The translations under genes and the position numbers were made by a program. Source: Jejudonia soesokkakensis (GTDB taxonomy: Bacteria; Bacteroidota; Bacteroidia; Flavobacteriales; Flavobacteriaceae). From it: 64,000 nucleotides of DNA. This document shows, one piece after another, positions 8,694-17,465 of the stretch. The notes beneath the pieces were generated by a model. It searched no databases, was not told the DNA's origin, and worked only from the letters and a program-made list of their open reading frames with translations. The stretch is from assembly GCF_042664795.1 (NCBI RefSeq), contig NZ_JBHTBN010000003.1, positions 310,001-374,000 of the forward strand. Direction: 5' to 3'. The stretch's first letter is position 1; each line of letters begins with the position of its first letter.

Positions 8694-10142
8694 ATGAAAA
8701 AAATCCTAAACTATATCGACGGAGTATACACCGAGCCTGTTTCAGGGCAATGGTTGGATAATTACAATCCATCAAATGGCGAAGTTTATTGTCAAATTGC
8801 CAATAGTAATTCTGAAGATGTGGCCAATGCATATCATGCTGCAACAAAAGCCTTTCCAGCCTGGAGCCATACAACCATTGACGAGCGTAGTAGAATTCTT
8901 CTTAAAATTGCAGACTTGATTGAAGCAAAGCTTGACAATCTCGCTGCTGCAGAGTCCAAAGACAACGGCAAACCCTTGTTATTAGCTAAAGCAGTAGATA
9001 TCCCTAGAGCTTCGGCAAATTTCCGCTTTTTTGGAAATGCGATTACTCAATTTGCTAGTGAGGCCCATGAAAGTATTGGGCTTAACACCATGAACTACAC
9101 CCTACGGCAACCTATTGGCGTAGTGGGTTGTATTTCACCATGGAACCTTCCGCTCTATTTATTTACATGGAAAGTGGCTCCTGCCATCGCTGCTGGTAAT
9201 TGCGTGGTGGCCAAACCAAGCGAGGTAACTCCCATGACGGCTTATTTACTAGGCGAAATTTTAACCGAAGCTGGGCTACCTCCCGGAGTGTTAAATATTG
9301 TTCATGGCACGGGACCTTCCGCTGGTCAAGCCATCGTGGAGCATCCTGAAATTAAAGCAATTTCATTTACAGGTGGAACAGCCACTGGAGCCAGCATTGC
9401 CCGAACGGCCGCTCCTATGTTTAAAAAATTATCGCTGGAATTAGGTGGAAAAAATCCCAACCTCATCTTTGCCGATTGTGATTATGAGAAGATGCTGGCA
9501 GTTACGGTAAAATCATCTTTTGCCAATCAAGGTCAGATCTGTCTCTGCGGAAGCAGAATCTTTGTGGAAGAAGCTATTTTTCCGAAGTTTAAGAATGATT
9601 TCATTAAAAAGGTGTCACAATTAAAGATTGGCTTACCTTCTGAAAGTTCAACCAATATTGGGGCGTTAGTAAGCAAATCACATCTGGAAAAGGTAGAAAG
9701 CTATATTAAAATTGCCGAAGAGGAAGGCGGAAAAATTTTGTTTGGCGGAAAACGCATCAATATCCCTAATGCTGAAAATGGATATTATTTACAACCCACC
9801 ATCATCGAAGTTGATGATGATCAATGCAGAATCAATCAGGAGGAGGTCTTCGGACCTGTCGTGACCATTATGCCTTTTAAAACTGAAAAAGAAGTTTTAG
9901 CGATGGCAAATGGTATAAAGTATGGACTTTCTGCTACCCTCTGGACCACTAATATCAACCGAACAATGAGGCTTTCAAAAGAATTGGAAGCAGGCATTGT
10001 TTGGGTAAACACTTGGCTTAACCGCGATTTACGTACCCCTTTTGGAGGGGTAAAGGAAAGTGGCATAGGACGCGAGGGCGGGTTTGAGGTCCTTAAATTT
10101 TTTACGGAAGCTAAAAATGTATGTATACATTATGAGGAATAA
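8694..10142 (+). CDS. Aldehyde dehydrogenase, probable 2-aminomuconic 6-semialdehyde dehydrogenase
   Basis: This 482-aa NAD(P)-dependent aldehyde dehydrogenase has all catalytic landmarks: the SPWNLP segment, FTGGTATG for NAD binding, the general base E249 in LELGGKNP, the nucleophile C283 in GQICLC, and the EVFGPVV motif. In kynurenine clusters this enzyme oxidises 2-aminomuconate 6-semialdehyde (AmnC/NbaE type), the product of the ACMS decarboxylase encoded two genes downstream. Substrate assignment rests on context. Confidence 0.9.
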   Translation: MKKILNYIDGVYTEPVSGQWLDNYNPSNGEVYCQIANSNSEDVANAYHAATKAFPAWSHTTIDERSRILLKIADLIEAKLDNLAAAESKDNGKPLLLAKAVDIPRASANFRFFGNAITQFASEAHESIGLNTMNYTLRQPIGVVGCISPWNLPLYLFTWKVAPAIAAGNCVVAKPSEVTPMTAYLLGEILTEAGLPPGVLNIVHGTGPSAGQAIVEHPEIKAISFTGGTATGASIARTAAPMFKKLSLELGGKNPNLIFADCDYEKMLAVTVKSSFANQGQICLCGSRIFVEEAIFPKFKNDFIKKVSQLKIGLPSESSTNIGALVSKSHLEKVESYIKIAEEEGGKILFGGKRINIPNAENGYYLQPTIIEVDDDQCRINQEEVFGPVVTIMPFKTEKEVLAMANGIKYGLSATLWTTNINRTMRLSKELEAGIVWVNTWLNRDLRTPFGGVKESGIGREGGFEVLKFFTEAKNVCIHYEE

Positions 10143-10187
10143 CCCTCTCAATTTCGTACATTATATAAAACGAATTAAAATTAATAA

Positions 10188-10973
10188 ATGAATTTAGATT
10201 TAAAAAATAGAAATGCATTAGTCTGCGGAAGCACCGCAGGAATTGGAAAAGCAACGGCCATGGAACTGGCTTCCATGGGAGCGACCGTGACTTTAGTAGC
10301 TCGAAATGCAGAAAAGCTAAAAGAAACATTGGTAGCACTACCTCATCAGGACGGTCAAAAACATAACTACCTTGTGGCAGATTTTACCAATCCTGAAGTG
10401 TTAAAGGAAAAAGTAACCGCAGCGGCAGAGAATAAAACGTTTCATATACTTATCAATAATACGGGAGGGCCAAAAGGCGGTCCTATTTTTTCTGCGGAAA
10501 CAGACGAATTTACAAAAGCATTTGAGATGCACCTGGTGTGTAATCAGATCTTAGTACAAGCGGTTGCGCCAGGAATGAAGAAAGCAGACTTTGGAAGAAT
10601 TATTAATGTCATTTCAACTTCGGTAAAACAACCCATCGACGGACTTGGTGTAAGTAACACGATTCGAGGTGCGGTGGCTAGCTGGAGCAAAACACTCGCA
10701 AATGAACTGGGACAATACGGAATAACCGTAAACAATGTGCTCCCAGGATTTACAGCTACAGACCGACTTGCAGATATTGTGGGCAATGCCTCCAAAAAAA
10801 TGAACAAATCTGAAGAAGATGCCGCAGCTTTTATGCGCAGTCTCGTACCTGCCAGACGCTTCGCACAGCCTGGTGAGATTGCAAATGCCATTGCATTTTT
10901 GTCGAGTGAAGCGGCTAGTTATATAAACGGGATTAATTTACCAGTCGATGGCGGACGTACAAAAAGTTTGTAA
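10188..10973 (+). CDS. SDR-family protein of the kynurenine cluster, atypical active site
   Basis: This 261-aa short-chain dehydrogenase/reductase-like protein keeps the cofactor motif (GSTAGIGKATA), an NNTGGP segment and the C-terminal NGINLPVDGGRTKSL. The active-site region after ISTSVKQPIDG reads VSNTIRGAVASWSK, so the usual YxxxK pair is not present. This resembles a subgroup of FabG-like SDRs in which SNxxR replaces it. It lies between the semialdehyde dehydrogenase and the ACMS decarboxylase, 9 bases before the latter. A role in the kynurenine route is inferred from position only. Confidence 0.85.
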   Translation: MNLDLKNRNALVCGSTAGIGKATAMELASMGATVTLVARNAEKLKETLVALPHQDGQKHNYLVADFTNPEVLKEKVTAAAENKTFHILINNTGGPKGGPIFSAETDEFTKAFEMHLVCNQILVQAVAPGMKKADFGRIINVISTSVKQPIDGLGVSNTIRGAVASWSKTLANELGQYGITVNNVLPGFTATDRLADIVGNASKKMNKSEEDAAAFMRSLVPARRFAQPGEIANAIAFLSSEAASYINGINLPVDGGRTKSL

Positions 10974-10982
10974 CTTTATCTT

Positions 10983-12065
10983 ATGAAACGAAAACTTCGC
11001 ATTAACGGTCATTCACACCTTCTTCCCTATCCGGAGGAAATCCCTCAATTTATGAAGGACAAAGGAATATTCTGGGTAGATAAAGACAGAAAATTTATGC
11101 TTCAAAAAGACTGGAGCCGTCCTGTGACAGACTCTAGCTTTTTCTTAGATGAAAAACTTGCATGGATGGAACGTTTTAAGATTGATCATGCAGTGGTACT
11201 TAATCTTTCTCAACTCTATGGAAACGGCTTGCGTGTAGAAGAAATGAAACAAGCGCTTCGTTTTCAAAATGATTTTAATGCGAAAGTACAACATGAAAAC
11301 CCGTCTAAATTTACTTGCGGATTTGTCGTTCACCCCGGTTTTGTAAGAGGAGCTTTATGGGAAATGGAACGTTGTGTAGAAGAACTAGGGTTGCAATTAC
11401 TATGCTTGCCTACACATTATATGGATACTATTGGAACTTGGCGATGTATTTTTGACGAAGAAAATGAACCTATTTTCGAGCTGGCAAGTAAATATAATCT
11501 GGCTGTAGAAATTCATCCGTATGATGGCGAAAAGTTTATCAAATTAGAAAATACATCCTGGCGTTTTCATCTCATCTGGATGTTAGCACAGTGCGCAGAT
11601 GCCTACCACTTTTTGACGTTAAATGGCTACGCAGATAAATACCCAAATATGCGTACTTGTTTTGCCCATGGTGGACAATTAGCACAGATCAATTTGGGTA
11701 GACGTATTCAAGGCTTTGATGGAAGACCAGATTTGTTTGAAGGAAAAACACACCCTAGAAAAGCAGTGGGACACAAGAATATCTTTTTTGATACACTGGT
11801 GCATGATACGGGCGGACTGGAATTATTAGTAAAAAATCAAGGAGTAAAACAAGTGTTAATGGGCCTCGATGACCCATATCCTTTAGGAGAAATGGAAAGC
11901 GCTGTACAATCTTCGTATCCAGGAAAAATTTTGGATCTGGCAAAAGAGAGAAAAATTCTTTCTGAAACCGATTGCGATGCTATCTGGGAAGATAATGTGA
12001 TACGTTGGCTTTGTGGCGATGATGAAGCTGCCAAGAAAAAACTTGTTGAGAGAATTACTTCATAG
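10983..12065 (+). CDS. 2-amino-3-carboxymuconate-6-semialdehyde decarboxylase (ACMSD-type amidohydrolase)
   Basis: This 360-aa metal-dependent amidohydrolase-fold protein decarboxylates ACMS, steering tryptophan breakdown away from quinolinate. Metal and catalytic residues fall at the expected places: H10 and H12 (NGHSH), H178 (EIHPYD), H229 (FAHGGQ) and D296 (GLDDPYP), within two residues of the positions in the Pseudomonas enzyme. It is the last gene of the operon. The substrate, ACMS, would come from 3-hydroxyanthranilate dioxygenase, which is not in this window. Confidence 0.92.
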   Translation: MKRKLRINGHSHLLPYPEEIPQFMKDKGIFWVDKDRKFMLQKDWSRPVTDSSFFLDEKLAWMERFKIDHAVVLNLSQLYGNGLRVEEMKQALRFQNDFNAKVQHENPSKFTCGFVVHPGFVRGALWEMERCVEELGLQLLCLPTHYMDTIGTWRCIFDEENEPIFELASKYNLAVEIHPYDGEKFIKLENTSWRFHLIWMLAQCADAYHFLTLNGYADKYPNMRTCFAHGGQLAQINLGRRIQGFDGRPDLFEGKTHPRKAVGHKNIFFDTLVHDTGGLELLVKNQGVKQVLMGLDDPYPLGEMESAVQSSYPGKILDLAKERKILSETDCDAIWEDNVIRWLCGDDEAAKKKLVERITS

Positions 12066-12140
12066 TAACAATCGTAAATTTCATATCAAAAACATTCCTA
12101 AAGCGCCCTCAAAGAGACCCTTATAACGTGTAATCAACTT

Positions 12141-12782
12141 ATGAATTTTCTTCCTGAAAAAATAGACGAGTATGTTCAAGACCACTCACAGCCGGAGCCT
12201 GAATTACTTCAAAAATTAAGCAGAGAAACGTGGCAAAAAGTATTGGCTCCACGGATGTTAAGCGGTCACTTGCAGGGTCGGGTGCTGAGTATGCTTTCAA
12301 AACTTATTAATCCGAAATATATTCTCGAAATAGGTACATATACAGGGTATTCTGCATTGTGCCTGGCCGAAGGGATGCATGACAACGGAATAATTCATAC
12401 CATAGATCATAACGAGGAGTTACACGATTTTCAGCGCAAGTATTTTGATGCTTCAGGGCTTGGGAAACAAATCATCCAACATACTGGAGAAGCTTCAGAA
12501 ATTATCCCAACCCTTTCTGAAACTTTTGATCTAGTGTTTATAGATGCCGATAAACAGAACTATCCGTTATATTTAGATCTTATCCTTCCGAAGTTAAAAA
12601 AAGGAAGCGTCTTACTAAGTGACAATGTATTGTGGAGTGGAAAAGTGGTGGAAAAAGTGACACAGGATGATGCCGACACCAAGGCATTACTACTCTACAA
12701 TAAGCTTCTTAATGAACATCCTGCATTAGAAACCGTAATACTTCCCATACGTGATGGTTTGACGATTTCCAGGGTACGATAA
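12141..12782 (+). CDS. O-methyltransferase (class I SAM, CCoAOMT-like)
   Basis: This 213-aa protein of the methyltransf_3 (COG4122) family has the SAM-binding motif LEIGTYTGYSALCLAEG, an acidic IDHNEE loop, the metal-site region FIDADKQNYP and LLSDNVLWSGKV. These enzymes methylate catechol-type hydroxyls in the cytoplasm; the natural substrate here is unknown. It follows ACMSD by 75 bases and could be transcribed with it. It is convergent with the PAP2 gene. Confidence 0.9.
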   Translation: MNFLPEKIDEYVQDHSQPEPELLQKLSRETWQKVLAPRMLSGHLQGRVLSMLSKLINPKYILEIGTYTGYSALCLAEGMHDNGIIHTIDHNEELHDFQRKYFDASGLGKQIIQHTGEASEIIPTLSETFDLVFIDADKQNYPLYLDLILPKLKKGSVLLSDNVLWSGKVVEKVTQDDADTKALLLYNKLLNEHPALETVILPIRDGLTISRVR

Positions 12783-12793
12783 ATTTTCAGAAA

Positions 12794-13357
12794 TTAAATG
12801 GTATTGTATTTTTCTAAAATCTTTCGGCAAATAAACCAAAAAAGAAACGCAAATAAGGTACCTACAAGCGCTCCAACAAAAAGATCACTGGGATAGTGAA
12901 CACCTACATATATTCTACTTAACACAAAAATTAGGGGCCAGATATACACCAACCAGATCCATTTTGTAAAATCCTTCAAAGCCAAGACTATAAAAGTGGT
13001 GATTGCAAAACTAGTCGCTGCGTGGCCTGAGAAAAAACTATAATTTGTAGGCTTTTGTAGAATCCTGATCAATTCTCCTAAAGCTTCAACATTATTGGGT
13101 CGTAACCGTGCGATAAATTCTTTTGTTAAGTCTGTGGCAAGTAATGTAGTAGCAAAACAAGCCAATAGAAATCCTAATACTACAACTCCTTTTTTTAGTT
13201 TATAGCAATAAAAAATAAGAAAGAAAAACAATAGAAATAAGGGAATCCAACTTTCGATTTGGGTCACAAAAATCCAGAATCCGTCAAACCGTTCAATACC
13301 TAAGCTATTTAGGTATATAAAGAGTTCTCTATCCCACTCTTTTAACGTCTGTAGCAC
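12794..13357 (-). CDS. PAP2-family membrane phosphatase
   Basis: This 187-aa protein has about five membrane segments and the three phosphatase motifs of PAP2: KEFIARLRP, SFFSGHAATSFA and SRIYVGVHYPSD, carrying the catalytic His pair and Arg. Likely substrates are lipid phosphates such as undecaprenyl or phosphatidylglycerol phosphate. The start is GTG, directly abutting the TAA of tatA (13358-13360), so the two are translated as one unit. Confidence 0.92.
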   Translation of the reverse strand: MLQTLKEWDRELFIYLNSLGIERFDGFWIFVTQIESWIPLFLLFFFLIFYCYKLKKGVVVLGFLLACFATTLLATDLTKEFIARLRPNNVEALGELIRILQKPTNYSFFSGHAATSFAITTFIVLALKDFTKWIWLVYIWPLIFVLSRIYVGVHYPSDLFVGALVGTLFAFLFWFICRKILEKYNTI

Positions 13358-13645
13358 TTAAAATTTTCTTTTTATGGGACCTGTAATTTCACCGACATCT
13401 TCTTTTACTTTATCGATCTGTTCTCTAACATCTTTAGTGATGTCAATATCGACACCATGCTTTTCGGCACTTTTAGTAATTTCAGACTTGATATCGTTGG
13501 TAGCATCTTTGATTTGTCGCATTCCCTTGCCTAATCCGCGCGCGATTTCAGGTACTTTATCTGCACCAAAAACCAATAAGATGACGAATAGGATAAATCC
13601 GATTTCGGCTCCGCTGATAAAAAGAAAATGTAATGAAGAAATCAT
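13358..13645 (-). CDS. tatA: Sec-independent translocase TatA/E subunit
   Basis: This 95-aa protein has a short N-terminal membrane helix (AEIGFILFVILLVFGADKVP), followed by the amphipathic helix with the GLGKGMRQ motif and a charged coiled tail, the standard TatA design. It would form the pore of the twin-arginine export system. A promoter -7 element lies only 4 bases upstream of the ATG, so the transcript may be leaderless. The PAP2 phosphatase follows immediately. Confidence 0.92.
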   Translation of the reverse strand: MISSLHFLFISGAEIGFILFVILLVFGADKVPEIARGLGKGMRQIKDATNDIKSEITKSAEKHGVDIDITKDVREQIDKVKEDVGEITGPIKRKF

Positions 13646-13649
13646 AGTG

Positions 13650-13657
13650 CAAATATA
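13650..13657 (-). promoter_or_regulatory. Bacteroidota -7 element for tatA
   Basis: On the minus strand TATATTTG fits TAnnTTTG. It ends 4 bases before the tatA ATG. I see no clear TTG at the -33 position. Confidence 0.5.
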
Positions 13658-13704
13658 GTAATTATGAAATGAGAACGATTTAATCTATTTAAATATCCTT
13701 AAAT

Positions 13705-13737
13705 AAAAAAGCCCTGCTTTGACAAGCAGGACTTTAA
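13705..13737 (-). terminator. Terminator of the M1 peptidase transcript
   Basis: On the minus strand a stem CCTGCTT / AAGCAGG with a short TGTC-type loop is followed by GGGCTTTTTTAT. The T run is on the minus strand, so it ends the peptidase unit (13759 upward) before tatA. Confidence 0.8.
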
Positions 13738-13758
13738 TTTTATACTTTCAGCAATTCT

Positions 13759-16065
13759 TTATTGCTTATTTCCTTCTTTAAAAGTATCAAACTCCCCTTG
13801 TTGCAATGTTGGTGGCCAGGTATTATTTGACGTATCAATGTCTGCGGTTTCCTCGTCTGGATCCACAACAATCATTGTGATTTCTTTATCTGTTGCAATT
13901 ACTTTCCCTACTGACTTATCATTTAATCTCCAGATTTGAGCTGGATACTTGATACGCTCTTTAGAACCATCACTGTAGCTAATTTCAGCGATGATAGGCA
14001 TTGGAATACCTCCTGGTTTGTTGTAAGTAATCTCGTACAAATATTTAGGCTTTTTAAGCTTTGCTCGCTCTTCTGCCGAAAAGTTGTCCATGAGATACTG
14101 ATTTAACGTAGTGATGTCTTCAATCGTTGCATTTTTCATGGACTCCTCAAAATCATCTGCACCTTCCTCTACAAGATATACCAATGGTGGTAAGTCACTT
14201 TCACTTAACCCACGAGCTACCATCATTTCTTTTACTTCTTTACTCATTTTTGAAGTAACATAAAATTTCTTAACACTCTCCACTCCAATATCGGTGTAGT
14301 CTGTAGTATAAAACCAAGCTCTCCAAAACCAGTCCAGATCAACAGCAGAGGCATCCTCCATAGTGCGGAAGAAATCTTCAGGCGTTGGATGCTTAAACAT
14401 CCATCTTTTTGAGTAGGTACTAAAAGCATAGTCAAACAGTTCGCGACCCATAATGGTTTCACGTAAAATGTTTAATCCTGTTGCTGGCTTTCCGTAGGCA
14501 TTGTTACCAAACTGGTAAGTGTTAAGACCTTTGGTCATAATAGGAGCAATATAATCCTGATTTCCTCCCATATAGTTTACAATATTCTTTGCTGGACCGC
14601 GTCGTGAAGGATACGATTTATTAGGAGCGATGGCATCTGGATACCACTCACCAAAATCTTGTTCGGCTACATATTGTACAAAGGTATTAAGCCCTTCATC
14701 CATCCAAGTCCACTGGCGCTCGTCACTATTTACAATCATAGGATAGTAATTATGTCCTACTTCGTGAATAATCACACTAATCATTCCGTATTTTGTTCTT
14801 TCACTGTAGTTGCCATCTTTGTCTGGACGCCCATAATTCCAGCAGATCATAGGATATTCCATCCCTTGATTTTTCGCATGTACTGAAATTGCTTTGTGGT
14901 ATGGGTAGTCAAAAGCCATTCTAGAATACGTCTTTAACGTACTAGCTACTGCCATGGTAGAATAATCTTCCCATAATGGATTTCCTTCTGGCGGATACAT
15001 AGAAACTGCCATCACATCTTTATTTCCGATTTTAACGGCCATCATATCCCAAATAAATCTTCTTGAAGTGGCAAAACCGAAGTCACGCACCATATCTGCT
15101 TTTAATTTCCATGTTTTTTTCTGAGTAGAGAATCCTTTGGATGCAGCTTCAGCTTCCGCTTGAGAAACTATAATTACTGGCTTATCGTATGACTTTTTAG
15201 CCTGCTCATAACGATTCATCATCTCTTTTGTAAATACTTCCTTTCTATTGGTAAGTACTCCTGTAGCATCCAAAATGTGGTCTGCAGGAACAGTAATATT
15301 TACTTCAAAATTTCCGAAGGGCAATGCAAATTCATCACGGCCCCAAAACTGACTATTTTGCCATCCCTCAACGTCGTTATAAACGGCCATACGTGGGTAG
15401 AATTGAGCAATCACATACCCTTTATTTCCATCTTCAAAAACCTCATACCCACTACGAGCTCTATCAATGGTATGATCTGGAATTAAATAATTCCACTTTA
15501 TTGAAAATTCAAATTTTTCACCTGGCTCTAAATTTTTAGGCATTTCAACACGCATCATTGTCTGATTGATCGTGTAAGGAAGATTACCTCCTTTTGTATC
15601 TTTTACTGCTTCAATCTTAAATCCACCATCAAACGGAGCTCCCATGTATTGACTTACAAAAGTACTCGCCTGATCTGCTGGAGCTGCTCCGCCCGACTCA
15701 ATAAGAGGAGAAGGAGAATCTGCTGCACGAACATTTTGGTCCAGTTGAACCCATAGATATTCAAGTTCGTCTGGTGAATTATTGGTATATGTAATTGTTT
15801 CAAAACCAGAAATTCTTGATGTTTTATCATCAAGCTCGATATTCATCTTATAATCTGCTTGCTGCTGATAGTAATTTGGTCCCGGAGCACCACTTGCCGA
15901 ACGATATACGTTAGGAGTCGAAAACTCTTCGTACAGTTGTTTGAATCGGTTTTCATTTTTGTGACCAGGCTTCCGTTCTTCTTTTGTAGTCCCAGCATCC
16001 TGAGCATACATAGTTCCTGCTGCTAGAAATAATGCAACAAAAGATAAATACTTGAATAATTTCAT
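13759..16065 (-). CDS. Secreted M1-family metallopeptidase (aminopeptidase N-like)
   Basis: This 768-aa protein has a signal peptide (residues 1-21, ending MYAQ). The gluzincin motif HEVGH gives zinc ligands H434 and H438 with catalytic E435, and the third ligand E457 in WMDEG falls exactly 18 residues after H438. The N-terminal beta domain precedes it, and the C-terminal part ends in a soluble, acidic segment without a visible T9SS sorting domain. It probably trims peptides in the periplasm or at the surface. DUF6702 lies upstream on the same strand. Confidence 0.93.
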   Translation of the reverse strand: MKLFKYLSFVALFLAAGTMYAQDAGTTKEERKPGHKNENRFKQLYEEFSTPNVYRSASGAPGPNYYQQQADYKMNIELDDKTSRISGFETITYTNNSPDELEYLWVQLDQNVRAADSPSPLIESGGAAPADQASTFVSQYMGAPFDGGFKIEAVKDTKGGNLPYTINQTMMRVEMPKNLEPGEKFEFSIKWNYLIPDHTIDRARSGYEVFEDGNKGYVIAQFYPRMAVYNDVEGWQNSQFWGRDEFALPFGNFEVNITVPADHILDATGVLTNRKEVFTKEMMNRYEQAKKSYDKPVIIVSQAEAEAASKGFSTQKKTWKLKADMVRDFGFATSRRFIWDMMAVKIGNKDVMAVSMYPPEGNPLWEDYSTMAVASTLKTYSRMAFDYPYHKAISVHAKNQGMEYPMICWNYGRPDKDGNYSERTKYGMISVIIHEVGHNYYPMIVNSDERQWTWMDEGLNTFVQYVAEQDFGEWYPDAIAPNKSYPSRRGPAKNIVNYMGGNQDYIAPIMTKGLNTYQFGNNAYGKPATGLNILRETIMGRELFDYAFSTYSKRWMFKHPTPEDFFRTMEDASAVDLDWFWRAWFYTTDYTDIGVESVKKFYVTSKMSKEVKEMMVARGLSESDLPPLVYLVEEGADDFEESMKNATIEDITTLNQYLMDNFSAEERAKLKKPKYLYEITYNKPGGIPMPIIAEISYSDGSKERIKYPAQIWRLNDKSVGKVIATDKEITMIVVDPDEETADIDTSNNTWPPTLQQGEFDTFKEGNKQ

Positions 16066-16133
16066 GTGATTTTGTTATTTATAGATAATTTTTGAAGCCC
16101 CTAAAATAGGCTTTATTGGTAGATTTGAACGAA

Positions 16134-16643
16134 TTATCGATTAAAGTTTAACAATCCTTTAGGATTATCCCGTTTCAGGATGATACTTCGTCTTTCTGAA
16201 GGTGTTTTAATATGAAGAATATTTTGTTGATCATCGAATAAATCCATGAGTATTGTGTTTTCAATCTCCAAAGATTTTAAGTCCTTCACACCCGTAATTT
16301 CAATATAGGCTTTAACAACGTCCGTTTCATATTCCTGACCCAAATAAGTGAGTTTTGCTGGTTTGCCATTGACAAAAACAGTTAATTTTTGAAGAATATA
16401 CTTTCGCAGGTACGAACGGTCAATTTCAGCTTCTTTCTTTTCGGCTAAATGAATGTCAATCCCATACCGCTCTTCAAGAACATCTTCAATATCATCGATA
16501 AAAATCTTTGAAATAATCTGTATGGATGCTTTTTCTGGAACGTATTCTACATTTGTGGTACTTACATAAAACTTATGAGCAGATGTAGAAGCCATTAAAA
16601 CTGGAAAAATTGCCAGCAGCACTAGATATTTAAAATTTTTCAT
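16134..16643 (-). CDS. DUF6702-family exported protein
   Basis: This 169-aa protein has a signal peptide (MKNFKYLVLLAIFPVLMAS) followed by HKFYVSTTNVEYV, a hallmark of the family I know as DUF6702. The mature part is predicted beta-rich with a charged middle (DVLEERYGIDIHL). The function is unknown. In this group it commonly sits between an M1 peptidase and carboxypeptidase-regulatory-like proteins, as here, which suggests a shared envelope role. Confidence 0.8.
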   Translation of the reverse strand: MKNFKYLVLLAIFPVLMASTSAHKFYVSTTNVEYVPEKASIQIISKIFIDDIEDVLEERYGIDIHLAEKKEAEIDRSYLRKYILQKLTVFVNGKPAKLTYLGQEYETDVVKAYIEITGVKDLKSLEIENTILMDLFDDQQNILHIKTPSERRSIILKRDNPKGLLNFNR

Positions 16644-16693
16644 AGTGGTAAAAATACGAAGGTTTGTAACATTTTAAATAGCTATACCAAATA

Positions 16694-17464
16694 TTATTCC
16701 TTTTCTTCGGAAAACTCCAATCTGGATCTATATTCTTTGCTTTTATCATCAAACACTGAAAGTACTCCCGCAAAGTTTTCATTTTTAAAATTCTTCTGAA
16801 GCTCTGTAGTTTCAATACAATAGATCATAAAATCGTATGTTCTATTTTCAGGAATTTGATAGGCTTCTGTAAAAAAAGCAGCAGTATAAAAATTAATGAT
16901 CCTTATAGCATCTGTGTGCTGTCCCTCCCACTTTCGTTGTATTCGTAACTTTTTATAATATCCACTTATGTGTTTATAAAGTGCTTCAATATCTACGGCT
17001 GTAACTAAGCCTATAGTTGGAACCACCGGCACTATCTTTTCTTCAGGTTTTCCTTTAAATCCTGGAATGCCTACATCATCAAAATTAAAAGCTTTTTCAG
17101 TTTTAATGTTTTTCAGGTCTTGTTCGATATTGCCTGTTAGATTTGGTCCTAGAAAAACTTCATCAAGTTCATTTACAATTTCCTCCAACTGGATTTCCAG
17201 TGATGTCGAATTGTAAATTTCAGCAGTAATGGCAACTTTTTGAGGAATGTATTTAACCGAAGAAACAAAAAGTGTGTCCCCGAGCTTCACTTGAATTGAA
17301 AAAATACCCTCGGTATTGGTAACTGTATTGATTCGAGACGTAGTGTTTAAAATATGAATCCCTTCAACTTCAAATTCATTGGTAATTTTTCCTTCGAGTT
17401 GCTTGTGTTGCGCACCTACAGAAAGAGATAAAAAAAATAACAACAAAAATAAACCTTGCTTCAT
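16694..17464 (-). CDS. Carboxypeptidase-regulatory-like domain protein (copy 2)
   Basis: From the ATG at 17464 the protein is 256 aa. It has a signal peptide (MKQGLFLLLFFLSLSVGAQ), then a CarboxypepD_reg-like beta sandwich (KQLEGKITNEFEVEGIHILN, TNTEGIFSIQVKLGDTLFVS) of about 90 residues, and a C-terminal region with no known motif. I prefer this start over upstream in-frame codons because it begins the signal peptide and lies 1 base after the previous stop. It is a tandem paralogue of the 17466-18281 gene, with which it shares the LTGNI-x-D core. Confidence 0.88.
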   Translation of the reverse strand: MKQGLFLLLFFLSLSVGAQHKQLEGKITNEFEVEGIHILNTTSRINTVTNTEGIFSIQVKLGDTLFVSSVKYIPQKVAITAEIYNSTSLEIQLEEIVNELDEVFLGPNLTGNIEQDLKNIKTEKAFNFDDVGIPGFKGKPEEKIVPVVPTIGLVTAVDIEALYKHISGYYKKLRIQRKWEGQHTDAIRIINFYTAAFFTEAYQIPENRTYDFMIYCIETTELQKNFKNENFAGVLSVFDDKSKEYRSRLEFSEEKE

Positions 17465-17465
17465 T

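Noticed and set aside
10544..10891. 115-codon minus-strand ORF inside the SDR gene
   Set aside because: Shadow of a well supported gene; no start signals or conserved motifs.
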